Shown here piece after piece: positions 35,978 through 44,068 of a stretch of DNA of 64,000 bases. Position 1 is the first letter of the stretch, and every line of letters begins with the position of its first letter. The translations under genes and the position numbers were made by a program. The notes beneath the pieces were generated by a model. That model saw only the letters and a program-made list of their open reading frames with translations, was not told the DNA's origin and ran no database searches. Origin of the DNA: Leptolyngbya boryana PCC 6306 (GTDB lineage Bacteria; Cyanobacteriota; Cyanobacteriia; Leptolyngbyales; Leptolyngbyaceae); contig NZ_KB731324.1 in assembly GCF_000353285.1 (NCBI RefSeq), positions 1,196,577-1,260,576 of the forward strand, written 5' to 3'.

Positions 35978-36073
35978 TTACTTACCAATTCTCGGAGGTT
36001 CGCGGAATGCAATCGCAAAAAACAAAACTCCGATCGCCAAAGCCAAAATCAAAATATACGCTGCACTTTCCAT
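35978..36073 (-). CDS. psbT: Photosystem II reaction center protein T (PsbT)
   Basis: A 31-residue single-pass thylakoid protein, too short for common gene-finding limits. It reads MESAAYILILALAIGVLFFA and ends in FREPPRIGK, the standard PsbT sequence. It lies 63 bases after psbB, as in most cyanobacteria and plastids, and before a perfect terminator. PsbT sits at the PSII dimer interface and helps recovery after photodamage. Confidence 0.96.
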   Translation of the reverse strand: MESAAYILILALAIGVLFFAIAFREPPRIGK

Positions 36074-36136
36074 GATGGTGTCCCAACAAAAGAATCGAAC
36101 CGGGCCTAAGCAACCTGCCTAGACCCGTTAAACCAT

Positions 36137-37666
36137 TTAGACAGGTTCCCGAAGCGTGGTCTTATCACCCACTTTCGCAAACCGTCCCCATTCGACTTGT
36201 TCTTCCGACAAATCTGGGTCAACCCCAGCAAACACATCCCGGAAAATCGTCCGAGATCCGTGCCAGATATGACCAAAGAAGAACAACAATGCAAAGACCG
36301 CATGACCAAACGTGAACCATCCACGCGGGCTAGTCCGGAATACACCATCCGAATTCAATGTTTCACGATCGAATTCAAACGGTTCACCCAACTGAGCCGC
36401 ACGCGCAAAGCGTTTGACCTGCGCTGGATCGGTGATCACCTGACCATCCAACTTTCCACCGTAAATGCTTGCCGTTACACCTGCTTGTTCAAAGCTGTAC
36501 TTCGACTCAGCCTTACGGAACGGAATGTCAGCGCGGATCACGCCATCTGCATCTTGAAGCACAACTGGGAAGTTCTCAAAGAAGTTCGGCAAGCGACGCA
36601 CAAACAACTCACGACCTTCGCTGTCCTTGAACACCGGATGTCCGAGCCAAGTTTGAGCAATCCCGTCACCCTTGTTCATTTGACCTGTACGGAACAAACC
36701 ACCTTTCGCGGGGCTGTTACCGACATAGTCATAGAACGCCAATTTCTCAGGAATTTGGTTATACGCTTCTGATAAGCTCGCGCCATCCGCTACTGCACCC
36801 TGAACTCGACGATCGATTTCCTGGCGGAAGTAGCCGCTATCCCACTGATAACGAGTCGGACCAAACAACTCGATCGGAGTCGTCGCATTGCCGTACCACA
36901 TCGTTCCTGCAACCACAAAAGCCGCAAAGAACACAGCCGCGATACTGCTCGACAACACCGTTTCGATGTTCCCCATTCTCAAAGCGCGATATAAACGCTC
37001 TGGCGGACGGACACTGAGGTGGAACAAGCCTGCAATAATGCCGACAATTCCCGCCGCAATGTGGTGTGCGACAACCCCACCTGGATTAAACGGATTAAAT
37101 CCAGACGGTCCCCATTCAGGCGCAACAGGCTGAATATGCCCTGTCACCCCATACGCGTCCGATACCCACATTCCTGGACCAAACAATCCAGTCAAGTGGA
37201 ACGCGCCAAAGCCAAAACAAAGTAATCCCGACAAGAACAAATGAATCCCGAACATTTTCGGCAAATCGAGTGCAGGCTCACCTGTACGCGGATCGCGGAA
37301 AAGTTCCAAATCCCAATAAACCCAATGCCAGCAAGCTGCTAAGAACAGCAAACCTGATAAAACGATGTGGGCAGCTGCAACGCCCTCAAACGACCAGAAG
37401 CCTGGATCGGTGACGGTTTCACCCGTAATGCTCCATCCGCCCCAAGAAGAAGTCACGCCGAGTCTTGCCATAAACGGCAGCACGAACATGCCTTGTCTCC
37501 ACATAGGATTCAAAACTGGATCGCTAGGGTCAAAAATCGCAAGCTCATAAAGCGCCATTGATCCCGCCCAACCTGCAACCAGTGCGGTATGCATCAGGTG
37601 AGTCGCAATCAACCGCCCCGGATCGTTCACCAGGACTGTGTGTACGCGGTACCAGGGTAGTCCCAT
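36137..37666 (-). CDS. psbB: Photosystem II CP47 chlorophyll apoprotein (PsbB)
   Basis: Core antenna protein of photosystem II, 509 residues, which is the normal length. It starts [20 protein letters not shown], with GAGGAGGAG upstream. Six membrane segments with paired histidines that bind chlorophyll are visible (for example [18 protein letters not shown], and [20 protein letters not shown]), and a long lumenal loop fills residues about 260-440. psbT follows, and the divergent ferredoxin-psbM pair faces it across a 347-base spacer. Confidence 0.98.
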   Translation of the reverse strand: MGLPWYRVHTVLVNDPGRLIATHLMHTALVAGWAGSMALYELAIFDPSDPVLNPMWRQGMFVLPFMARLGVTSSWGGWSITGETVTDPGFWSFEGVAAAHIVLSGLLFLAACWHWVYWDLELFRDPRTGEPALDLPKMFGIHLFLSGLLCFGFGAFHLTGLFGPGMWVSDAYGVTGHIQPVAPEWGPSGFNPFNPGGVVAHHIAAGIVGIIAGLFHLSVRPPERLYRALRMGNIETVLSSSIAAVFFAAFVVAGTMWYGNATTPIELFGPTRYQWDSGYFRQEIDRRVQGAVADGASLSEAYNQIPEKLAFYDYVGNSPAKGGLFRTGQMNKGDGIAQTWLGHPVFKDSEGRELFVRRLPNFFENFPVVLQDADGVIRADIPFRKAESKYSFEQAGVTASIYGGKLDGQVITDPAQVKRFARAAQLGEPFEFDRETLNSDGVFRTSPRGWFTFGHAVFALLFFFGHIWHGSRTIFRDVFAGVDPDLSEEQVEWGRFAKVGDKTTLREPV

Positions 37667-38013
37667 TGACTACTCTCCTCCTCTAAATTACGTCTACTGC
37701 AACGCTTCTTTCAGCCTTTTGTTAAAGTGCCTAATATGGGTAACTTTACCAGATAAGGCATCCTGTCCCCCCGCCGTTTCTGATGATCCAGCTATTCCTT
37801 GGAACGTTGAATCGGCAGTATGACAAGGAATTCATAAAAAATGAAAGTGTATAAAGAAGTGTAACCAGTGTTAGAAACGATTGCAAGCGAATATGAAATC
37901 GCCTGAAATTCCGACGACTCGCCCGTTTCACTTCTTAATTATTCTTAACTTTTGGCGCGATTTGAGTTACAAATAGAGTGGATACTAACCCTTATCTCTT
38001 TAAGAGGAAGACT
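37667..38013. promoter_or_regulatory. Divergent promoter region of psbB and the ferredoxin-psbM pair
   Basis: The 347-base spacer must drive psbB leftward and the ferredoxin gene rightward. A plausible -10 (TACAAA, about 37970) precedes the ferredoxin start by some 40 bases. No coding sequence is recognised. Confidence 0.45.
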
Positions 38014-38400
38014 ATGCAACCCGCCGATACTGACCTCCAAGCGATTTCTGAAGTCCAACCTGAAGAAGGGATGAGCGCTGAACCGCCGAAACCTGCGTTT
38101 CAGTCTGCCAGCATCAAATTCATCAAAGAAGACAAAGAAGTCGTTGCGGCTCAAGGGGCAAATTTGCGGATTAAAGCGATCGAGAATCAAGTGGATCTCT
38201 ACACGCTCGGTGGCAAACTCATGAATTGCGGGGGGTATGGACAATGCGGCACTTGCATCGTTGAAATTGTCGAAGGGATGGAAAATCTCTCGCCTCGAAC
38301 CGCCTTTGAGGAGCGCAAACTCAAGAAAAAACCAGCGTCCTACCGTCTTGCTTGTCAGGCGCTAGTCAACGGGGCAGTCAGCGTAAAGACGAAACCCTAA
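38014..38400 (+). CDS. 2Fe-2S ferredoxin-like protein
   Basis: A 128-residue protein starting at ATG 38014, with AAGAGGAAG upstream. Residues 1-35 are a polar, acidic extension. The ferredoxin domain follows, with the four cluster cysteines in [15 protein letters not shown] and, 30 residues later, YRLACQALV. The spacing C-x5-C-x2-C-x(n)-C is that of a plant-type 2Fe-2S cluster with a variant loop, and the protein lacks the acidic surface of photosynthetic Fd. Such genes are often found beside psbB and psbM in cyanobacteria. A role in PSII assembly is suggested by position only. Confidence 0.85.
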   Translation: MQPADTDLQAISEVQPEEGMSAEPPKPAFQSASIKFIKEDKEVVAAQGANLRIKAIENQVDLYTLGGKLMNCGGYGQCGTCIVEIVEGMENLSPRTAFEERKLKKKPASYRLACQALVNGAVSVKTKP

Positions 38401-38452
38401 TGAGTGGTATCCTGAAAAGTGTTGATGCCGAGTTTAGAAGGGATCGGGCTTT

Positions 38453-38566
38453 ATGCAAGTTAATGAATTAGGATTTATTGCGTCGATTTTGTTTGTGCTT
38501 GTGCCGAGCGTGTTTTTGCTGATTCTCTATATCCAGACCGCTAGCCGTCAACCAAAAGACGAGTAA
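38453..38566 (+). CDS. psbM: Photosystem II reaction center protein M (PsbM)
   Basis: A 37-residue single-pass protein: [20 protein letters not shown], then [17 protein letters not shown]. This matches PsbM, which lies at the PSII dimer interface. It starts at ATG 38453, 52 bases after the ferredoxin gene, with AAGGGATCGG upstream, and is followed by a strong terminator. Confidence 0.95.
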   Translation: MQVNELGFIASILFVLVPSVFLLILYIQTASRQPKDE

Positions 38567-38589
38567 CAAAACTTTACAATTTCACTCAG

Positions 38590-38624
38590 AAAAAGCGCTA
38601 GGAGTTTCATCTCTAGCGCTTTTT
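38590..38624. terminator. Bidirectional terminator after psbM
   Basis: AAAAAGCGCTAG (38590-38601) pairs with CTAGCGCTTTTT (38613-38624). The stem has A and T runs on its flanks, so it works in both directions, between psbM and the convergent gene at 38629. Confidence 0.9.
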
Positions 38625-38628
38625 ACTT

Positions 38629-38964
38629 TTATTCAGGCGAATCTAAGCTAGATTCAGCCAGCAAATTATTCAGAAATTCTTGTAGCCGCATTCGATGGAT
38701 ATAGGGCCACCCGCCACTGGCTTCAATATCTTTCAGCAACGCGTAAAGCGCCTGTCGATTACTGGGCAAAGACTCTTGGAAGAATCCCTCACGAATTTCA
38801 CGATGGAGGGCTTCTAAAACTCTCAGCAATGCCAGCAACGCGATTCCATCTCCCCGCGAGTTTTTTGCAATCGTCCGAATCTCTTGGGCAATTTGATCGA
38901 GATCGCGCGATAGCGCCTCCGAATTCGAGGCATATTCTCTAAACATCACATCATCATCATTCAT
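38629..38964 (-). CDS. Small hypothetical protein
   Basis: From ATG 38964 the protein has 111 residues, is acidic and mostly helical (EALSRDLDQIAQEIRTIAKN, LLRVLEALHREIREGFF, MRLQEFLNNLLAES). The open frame reaches upstream to 39069, but that part lacks the composition of the rest. It is conserved in style with small cyanobacterial cytosolic proteins but has no named domain. It lies between psbM and psbO. Confidence 0.6.
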   Translation of the reverse strand: MNDDDVMFREYASNSEALSRDLDQIAQEIRTIAKNSRGDGIALLALLRVLEALHREIREGFFQESLPSNRQALYALLKDIEASGGWPYIHRMRLQEFLNNLLAESSLDSPE

Positions 38965-39281
38965 GCAATTCGTTCCTAGCGTAGGGGCGCAATCTAATAC
39001 GGTACTGCTTTTCGAGCATTTCGTTCGTTCTTCGTAAGCAGCCGAATCGCGCCGAATCGACTTTTCCACACATGCGATCGCGGGCGATTCTTAAAAAGTT
39101 TACGAATATCTGTAAAATGCTATGAGAGGTTCGATCAGAGCCACTCCAGAATTTATTAGAAACTCCATGAGATCTGACAGCAGTTTAGAGCGCCCTTCTA
39201 AGAATCACTCTCCGAGATTGACTTCTTTGAACTCCCGCCCGAACGCACTGGCAGAAATTTGACATTACTTTGAGGTTGACC
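38965..39281. promoter_or_regulatory. Upstream region of psbO
   Basis: About 317 bases between the divergent small gene and psbO. The part 39090-39125 is AT-rich with TAAAAT as a possible -10, which would give a long leader of about 160 bases for psbO. No frame or RNA gene recognised. Confidence 0.35.
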
Positions 39282-40109
39282 ATGAGGTATCGCGCTTTTA
39301 TTGTGACACTGTTGGCGTTCTGCCTGAGTGTTTTGACCGCTTGTAGTGAAGCTCCCGCTGCCAGTACGGAAGGCTTAACCTACGAGCAAATCCGTAACAC
39401 GGGCTTGGCAAATAACTGCCCCCAAATCGAAGCCACCTCTCGTGGCTCTATCCCGATTGAGAGCGGCAAAACCTACTCAATCACTGGATTGTGTCTGCAA
39501 CCCACATCTTATTTCGTCAAAGAAGAAACGGCGAGCAAGCGTCGCGAAGCTGAGTTTGTCCCGGCGAAGTTGATGACTCGCTATACTTCCTCGATCGATG
39601 CAGTTTCAGGAACCCTAAAATCGAACTCTGATGGTAGCTTGACCTTCACCGAAGAAGATGGTCTGGACTTCCAAGCGATTACCGTTCAGCTTCCTGGGGG
39701 CGAACGCGTGCCGTTCTTGTTCACGATTAAAGGTCTAGTTGCAACCACCGATCCGGGTTCTTCGAGCATCAACACGTCAACCGACTTTACCGGCGAATTC
39801 CGTGTGCCCTCCTACCGGACATCCAACTTCCTTGATCCGAAAGGTCGGGGTCTGACCACAGGCTATGACAACGCAGTTGCACTTCCTGCTTCGGCTGACT
39901 CTGAAGAATTGAGAAAGGAAAACGTCAAGCGTTTCCAGTTGGATAAAGGCACTATCTCGCTGCAAGTTGCAAAAATCGACAGTGCATCGGGCGAAATTGC
40001 AGGAACCTTTGAAAGCGATCAACCCTCAGAAACCGATATGGGATCGCGTGAAGCAAGCGAGGTAAAAATCCGTGGATTGTTCTACGCACGAGTTGCACCT
40101 GCAGCGTAA
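39282..40109 (+). CDS. psbO: Photosystem II manganese-stabilizing protein (PsbO)
   Basis: Extrinsic 33-kDa protein on the lumenal side of PSII, which protects the Mn4CaO5 cluster. From ATG 39282 it has 275 residues. The N-terminus has a signal with a lipobox-like VLTACSE (C21), as in other cyanobacterial PsbO precursors. Mature marks are LTYEQIRNTGLANNCPQIE, ITGLCLQPTSYFVKEE (the two cysteines that form a disulfide), and KGRGLTTGYDNAVALPA near the C-terminal third. Preceded by TGAGGTTGACC. Confidence 0.97.
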   Translation: MRYRAFIVTLLAFCLSVLTACSEAPAASTEGLTYEQIRNTGLANNCPQIEATSRGSIPIESGKTYSITGLCLQPTSYFVKEETASKRREAEFVPAKLMTRYTSSIDAVSGTLKSNSDGSLTFTEEDGLDFQAITVQLPGGERVPFLFTIKGLVATTDPGSSSINTSTDFTGEFRVPSYRTSNFLDPKGRGLTTGYDNAVALPASADSEELRKENVKRFQLDKGTISLQVAKIDSASGEIAGTFESDQPSETDMGSREASEVKIRGLFYARVAPAA

Positions 40110-40231
40110 TTACCGATAATCAGATCCACAACTTAGTGCGATCTCAACTCAAAATATTCAATTTTATGGGGCAGATAGCCCCATTTTTATTATTTATTTT
40201 TTGATAAAAACAAGTTTTAATCTTAATCAGA

Positions 40232-40253
40232 AATTCGTTAAAAATTCGTTAAA
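40232..40253. repeat. Tandem 11-base repeat upstream of sigF
   Basis: AATTCGTTAAA occurs twice in direct tandem (40232-40253), immediately before the CRP-like site. It could be a binding site or chance slippage. Confidence 0.5.
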
Positions 40254-40256
40254 AAA

Positions 40257-40270
40257 GTGACCAAGATCAC
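40257..40270. promoter_or_regulatory. CRP-type palindrome upstream of sigF
   Basis: GTGACCAAGATCAC fits the GTGA-N6-TCAC core of CRP-family operators (TGTGA-N6-TCACA), missing only the outer T and A. It lies 210 bases before the sigF start. A cyanobacterial SYCRP1-type regulator is the natural candidate. Confidence 0.4.
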
Positions 40271-40480
40271 GGTAGACAGACGTTCCGTGGAAATGCAGTT
40301 GTAACAAATTCGCTGGAAGAAATAAGTTTTATGTGTCATGAAAAGTGAGCAAGAAACGCGGTTTCATTATTTGTTCACTTTCTCTAAATGTCTTTCCGGT
40401 GTGATTCCTACCCTCACAGTTTGAATCAGCAAAACGGTTTGATTTCTTCTTGAGCTTTTGCGCCAACCACTGAATTCGTC

Positions 40481-41254
40481 ATGCCTAATCTTGTGTCTAC
40501 CGACCTCAAAAGTGAAACCTTAGAACTGCTTCATCAATATCAAACGACCGCAACTGCTGCTATTCGTAATCAATTGGTTGAATTGAATATTGGACTGGTG
40601 AGAAAAGAGGCTCACCACTGGATGAATCAGTGTACTGAGAGTTACGACGATTTGCTCCAAGTTGGGTGTATTGGGCTGATTCGAGCGATCGAGCGGTTTG
40701 ATATGTCGAAAGGTCATGCATTTAGCTCATTTGCAATTCCCTACATTCGAGGAGAAATCCAACACTACTTACGGGACAAAAGCCCTTCAGTCCGAATTCC
40801 GCGCCGTTGGCAAGCGCTACAACGTCAAGCCACTCACGTGATCCGTGACTTTCAAGCAAAAGAGCGGCGGCAACCCACCGATATTGAGATCGCTGCGATA
40901 TTGGATATCTCGATCGAGGAATGGCAGGAAATTCGGCTCTCGGTGCAAAATCGCGCGCTGCTCAGTTTAGATGCTCCTGTCGGCGACGAAGAAGGCACAG
41001 CATTTTTAGGCGATCTCGTTCCTGATTCACGGTATCGGAGTTTTCAACTGGCTCAAGAAGATCAAATTCGGCTGCAGCAGGCACTCGTCCAATTAGAACA
41101 GCGCACTCGTGAAGTGTTGGAATTTGTTTTTCTATATGACCTGACTCAGAAAGAGACAGCTGAGCGACTAGGAATCAGCGCTGTGACGGTTTCACGCCAA
41201 GTGAAAAAAGGGCTTCAGAAACTGCAAAGCATCATGGTTTGCAGCGAAGCTTAA
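40481..41254 (+). CDS. sigF: RNA polymerase sigma factor, group 3 SigF type
   Basis: A 257-residue alternative sigma factor of the SigB/SigF group. Region 2 has YDDLLQVGCIGLIRAIERFD and HAFSSFAIPYIRGEIQHYLR, region 3 has VRIPRRWQALQRQ, and region 4 has LTQKETAERLGISAVTVSRQ with the helix-turn-helix. In Synechocystis SigF controls pilus genes and motility. The start is ATG 40481. An upstream spacer of 371 bases holds the CRP-like palindrome. Confidence 0.9.
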   Translation: MPNLVSTDLKSETLELLHQYQTTATAAIRNQLVELNIGLVRKEAHHWMNQCTESYDDLLQVGCIGLIRAIERFDMSKGHAFSSFAIPYIRGEIQHYLRDKSPSVRIPRRWQALQRQATHVIRDFQAKERRQPTDIEIAAILDISIEEWQEIRLSVQNRALLSLDAPVGDEEGTAFLGDLVPDSRYRSFQLAQEDQIRLQQALVQLEQRTREVLEFVFLYDLTQKETAERLGISAVTVSRQVKKGLQKLQSIMVCSEA

Positions 41255-41421
41255 TCCCCATCTTCTCTAAAAATTCGCTCAAAAATTAGCAGCGAGTAAA
41301 AAACCCATCAGATTTGGGCACACTTGCACTAACTGAATCGTTCTCTGCTGCGGGTCAATTTCAAGCTTGTACTGCGAACGGTGATCCAGGCGAATTTTTA
41401 AGTCGAATTTTTGGAGTGGTC

Positions 41422-42249
41422 ATGAGCAAGCGGTTTACACAGCAAATCACAGCACGAATCCCGAAAGGGACGCTGGTACTTTGCGCGAGCGCATTAACAG
41501 TCTGGATAGGCGGATGTACGGTGGGTGAAGAGCCAACTGTTACGAGCGCCAGTCCTTCTCCAGCGGCATCGCCTTCGACCTCAACCCAGGCTTTTGCAAA
41601 ACCCACTGTTCCAGAGAAGGATAAAGACAAGAAAGACGCAGCGACAGGTAAAGCAGGCAAGGTCGCAGGGCTGCTGCAATCAACTGACCCAGCAGAACGG
41701 GCGAGACAAGTTCAACGCGGCATCAATACCAAAGGCAAAGATCCATTTTCTAGCATTCCGCCGATCGTCTCGTTCAAAGTTCCCATTAAACTGCCTGAAA
41801 CTGCGAATCAGCCTGCTGTCAGCCCGAATGTTGGAGATCGCTCGATTGCGAAACAACCTGCTGTTGTATCCCGTCCAAATCCGAAGGTCGTGGCTGCAAA
41901 ATCGCCAGAGCAATCCCCCATTAAAGCACTACCACCTCTGCCAGATCCGACTCTTGCGAAATCGGTGCAAGTAACAGGTGTGATTGTTGTTGCAGGTGTG
42001 CCTCAAGCCATTATTCAGGCTCCCAATGAGGCGACAAGCCGTTATGTTCAAGCAGGGCAACGCATTGCAGGTGGACAGGTCTTAGTCAAGCGAATTGAAA
42101 TGAATGGAGGGTCTGATCCGCTCGTGATTCTGGAGCAAAATGGCGTAGAAGTGGCTCGTGGAGTCGGCAGTCCTGTAGTCGCACCAAATTTGCCAAGCGT
42201 TCCACCTGCACCCGCAGCAGCGGTTCCAACTTCAAATCTTTTCAGCTAA
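41422..42249 (+). CDS. Putative lipoprotein with PilP-like C-terminal domain
   Basis: From ATG 41422 the protein has 275 residues. It starts with a signal and a lipobox (VWIGGCTV, C32), then a long low-complexity linker rich in Pro, Ser, Ala and Lys (residues 37-190). The C-terminal 80 residues (SVQVTGVIVVAGVPQAIIQA, then YVQAGQRIAGGQVLVKRIEM and DPLVILEQNGVEV) have the strand pattern of PilP/GspC-type domains, which link type IV pilus inner-membrane and outer-membrane parts. Lying 167 bases after sigF, a pilus regulator in Synechocystis, the guess fits, but the identity is not certain. Confidence 0.65.
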   Translation: MSKRFTQQITARIPKGTLVLCASALTVWIGGCTVGEEPTVTSASPSPAASPSTSTQAFAKPTVPEKDKDKKDAATGKAGKVAGLLQSTDPAERARQVQRGINTKGKDPFSSIPPIVSFKVPIKLPETANQPAVSPNVGDRSIAKQPAVVSRPNPKVVAAKSPEQSPIKALPPLPDPTLAKSVQVTGVIVVAGVPQAIIQAPNEATSRYVQAGQRIAGGQVLVKRIEMNGGSDPLVILEQNGVEVARGVGSPVVAPNLPSVPPAPAAAVPTSNLFS

Positions 42250-42347
42250 AAGTCGCAACGATTTGCAACAGCCGCCCTGCAACTTCAGCAAACAAACGCT
42301 AGAGTTGAGACACTAACTTCTCTAGGATTGTCTGAAGTTGCTTTGTT

Positions 42348-42980
42348 ATGACTGCAAATGCTTCTGAGTTCGATGAGTTTTTGAATTTTTTCCTCCCAAC
42401 TCCTCAAGTGGCTCAAGACACTGAGTTGCTTAGGAAAATTGGATTTCTTCCAGGATTGAAAGAAATGCTGACGGTGCGCCAAGTTCATGCCCTAGAGCAT
42501 GCCACTGTTTGGATTTTGAGTGGATTACCCGATCGGCGTAGCTCACCGCAAACTGATTGGGAAGACAATAGCGGTTTAGGCGGATTATCAACCGAGCAGG
42601 GATTTTATCTCTATGGGCAGGCGAACACGGTTGATGTCAGACGGGCTGTAAATCAAGCGTTGTCCCGAATTACGCATGGAGAATGGAATCTCGCAGTGCA
42701 TCCACGTTGTGGAACAAATCTTTCAGTCGGGATGTTGTTAACGGCTGCGATCGCGTTTGGGTTCCATTTGGTATTGCCTCGCACGCCGATCGAGCAATTA
42801 TTAGGATTCGGAGTGGCTGCAACGACTGCCGCACAACTAACCCCAGAGTTAGGACGCATCGTCCAGCAGTACATTACAACCGCAGTACCCTTTAACTTGA
42901 GGGTTCGAGAAGTTTCGAGCGTGCAGGACAGTTGGGGTCGTCCGGCTCACTTCGTTCGAGTTGAGTGGATTGATGTCTAG
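42348..42980 (+). CDS. DUF6391 family protein
   Basis: A 210-residue conserved cyanobacterial protein. Characteristic sequence is LTVRQVHALEHATVWILSG (HALEHA), followed by LGGLSTEQGFYLYGQANTVD and HPRCGTNLSVGMLLTAAIAF, where the last part begins a hydrophobic segment. A second hydrophobic segment follows (QLLGFGVAATTAAQLTPELG). The HxxEH-like pattern may bind metal, but no activity is known. Its stop overlaps the convergent prenyltransferase gene by 4 bases. Confidence 0.75.
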   Translation: MTANASEFDEFLNFFLPTPQVAQDTELLRKIGFLPGLKEMLTVRQVHALEHATVWILSGLPDRRSSPQTDWEDNSGLGGLSTEQGFYLYGQANTVDVRRAVNQALSRITHGEWNLAVHPRCGTNLSVGMLLTAAIAFGFHLVLPRTPIEQLLGFGVAATTAAQLTPELGRIVQQYITTAVPFNLRVREVSSVQDSWGRPAHFVRVEWIDV

Positions 42981-43876
42981 ATTCCAGCAATCATGCCGCC
43001 TAAGAGAATAAAGCCGATCCAAACGTTCTGCTTGAAACTGAAAGCGTAAAACGAATGGGGGATTGTCGGTTGGGTGAGTTGATAAGATTGCCATGCCCAG
43101 GTGATCGCGCTGCACCCTAATGCGCTCCAGTACCAGACATTTAATCCCATTACTACACCGAGTTTCGCAAGAATTAATGCGGTTCCGACGTAGAAGGCAG
43201 CGATTGCGTAAGGCGCGTATCGACCGAAGAATAAGGCGCTTGATTTCACACCAATTCGTTTGTCGTCTTCGCGATCGGACATGGCATACACTGTGTCAAA
43301 TCCCAACGTCCAGAGAATTGTTGCGCCCCAGAGCAACCACATCGGTTGAGTCAGACACACTAAATTTGATGTATCACGGCAACTGACCGCACTCCAACTA
43401 ATCAGAACTGCAAACCCCCACGCGATCGATAACACTAACTGCGGGACTGGAAAAACTCGCTTCGCGGCTGGATACAGCAAAATGACCGGGACTGCGGCAA
43501 CACACAGCCAGAATGTGAGTGGATTTAGAAAAACTGTTAATCCGGCAGCACACAAGAGTGAAATTAGCCCAACGCCAATTCCAACCTTGACAGAAAGTGC
43601 TCTTGAAGCCAAAGGACGATCGCGAGTCCGTTCGACATGCGGATCAATATTGCGATCCCAGAGATCATTTGCAACGCAACCTGCTGCACTGGTCGCTAAA
43701 GTTCCTAGAATAATAATGCCGACTAATAATGCCGGTGGTTTGCCTTGTGCAGCCAAGACCACAGCCCACAGAGCCGGAATCATTAAAATGAGTCGTCCTT
43801 CAGGCTTGTGCCAGCGTAGAAGTCGCGCAATCACGCGCCAAGTCGGTTCTGGAGATTGATTCGGCTGAGTCCACAT
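42977..43876 (-). CDS. 4-hydroxybenzoate solanesyltransferase (UbiA/PlqA)
   Basis: Membrane prenyltransferase of 299 residues for plastoquinone synthesis in cyanobacteria. The first aspartate motif is NDLWDRNIDPHVERTRDRPL (ND..D..D) and the second is YAMSDREDDKRIGVKS (D.eDD), both essential for binding prenyl diphosphate and magnesium. Nine hydrophobic segments are visible. It lies convergent with DUF6391. Confidence 0.88.
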   Translation of the reverse strand: MWTQPNQSPEPTWRVIARLLRWHKPEGRLILMIPALWAVVLAAQGKPPALLVGIIILGTLATSAAGCVANDLWDRNIDPHVERTRDRPLASRALSVKVGIGVGLISLLCAAGLTVFLNPLTFWLCVAAVPVILLYPAAKRVFPVPQLVLSIAWGFAVLISWSAVSCRDTSNLVCLTQPMWLLWGATILWTLGFDTVYAMSDREDDKRIGVKSSALFFGRYAPYAIAAFYVGTALILAKLGVVMGLNVWYWSALGCSAITWAWQSYQLTQPTIPHSFYAFSFKQNVWIGFILLGGMIAGI

Positions 43877-44068
43877 AGAAAATTGGTCAATCGCAGGTCT
43901 ATAAAAGAACTTAGCGCGGTTTTTGTGTAAAGATCCGCTGAATTGCTCAAGATTTGAGGTAAAACCTTAGTTTAGAAGTAGTTCGATCGCTTTTGTTCAC
44001 GTCAGACGTTTGGTGTTCTCGCTCTTGCCTCTAATAGCCCTTTATTCGATCGCAGTACGTCTAGTCTC

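Noticed and set aside
41314-41421. Longer form of the PilP-like lipoprotein
   Set aside because: The extra N-terminal residues would put the signal peptide and lipobox inside the protein.
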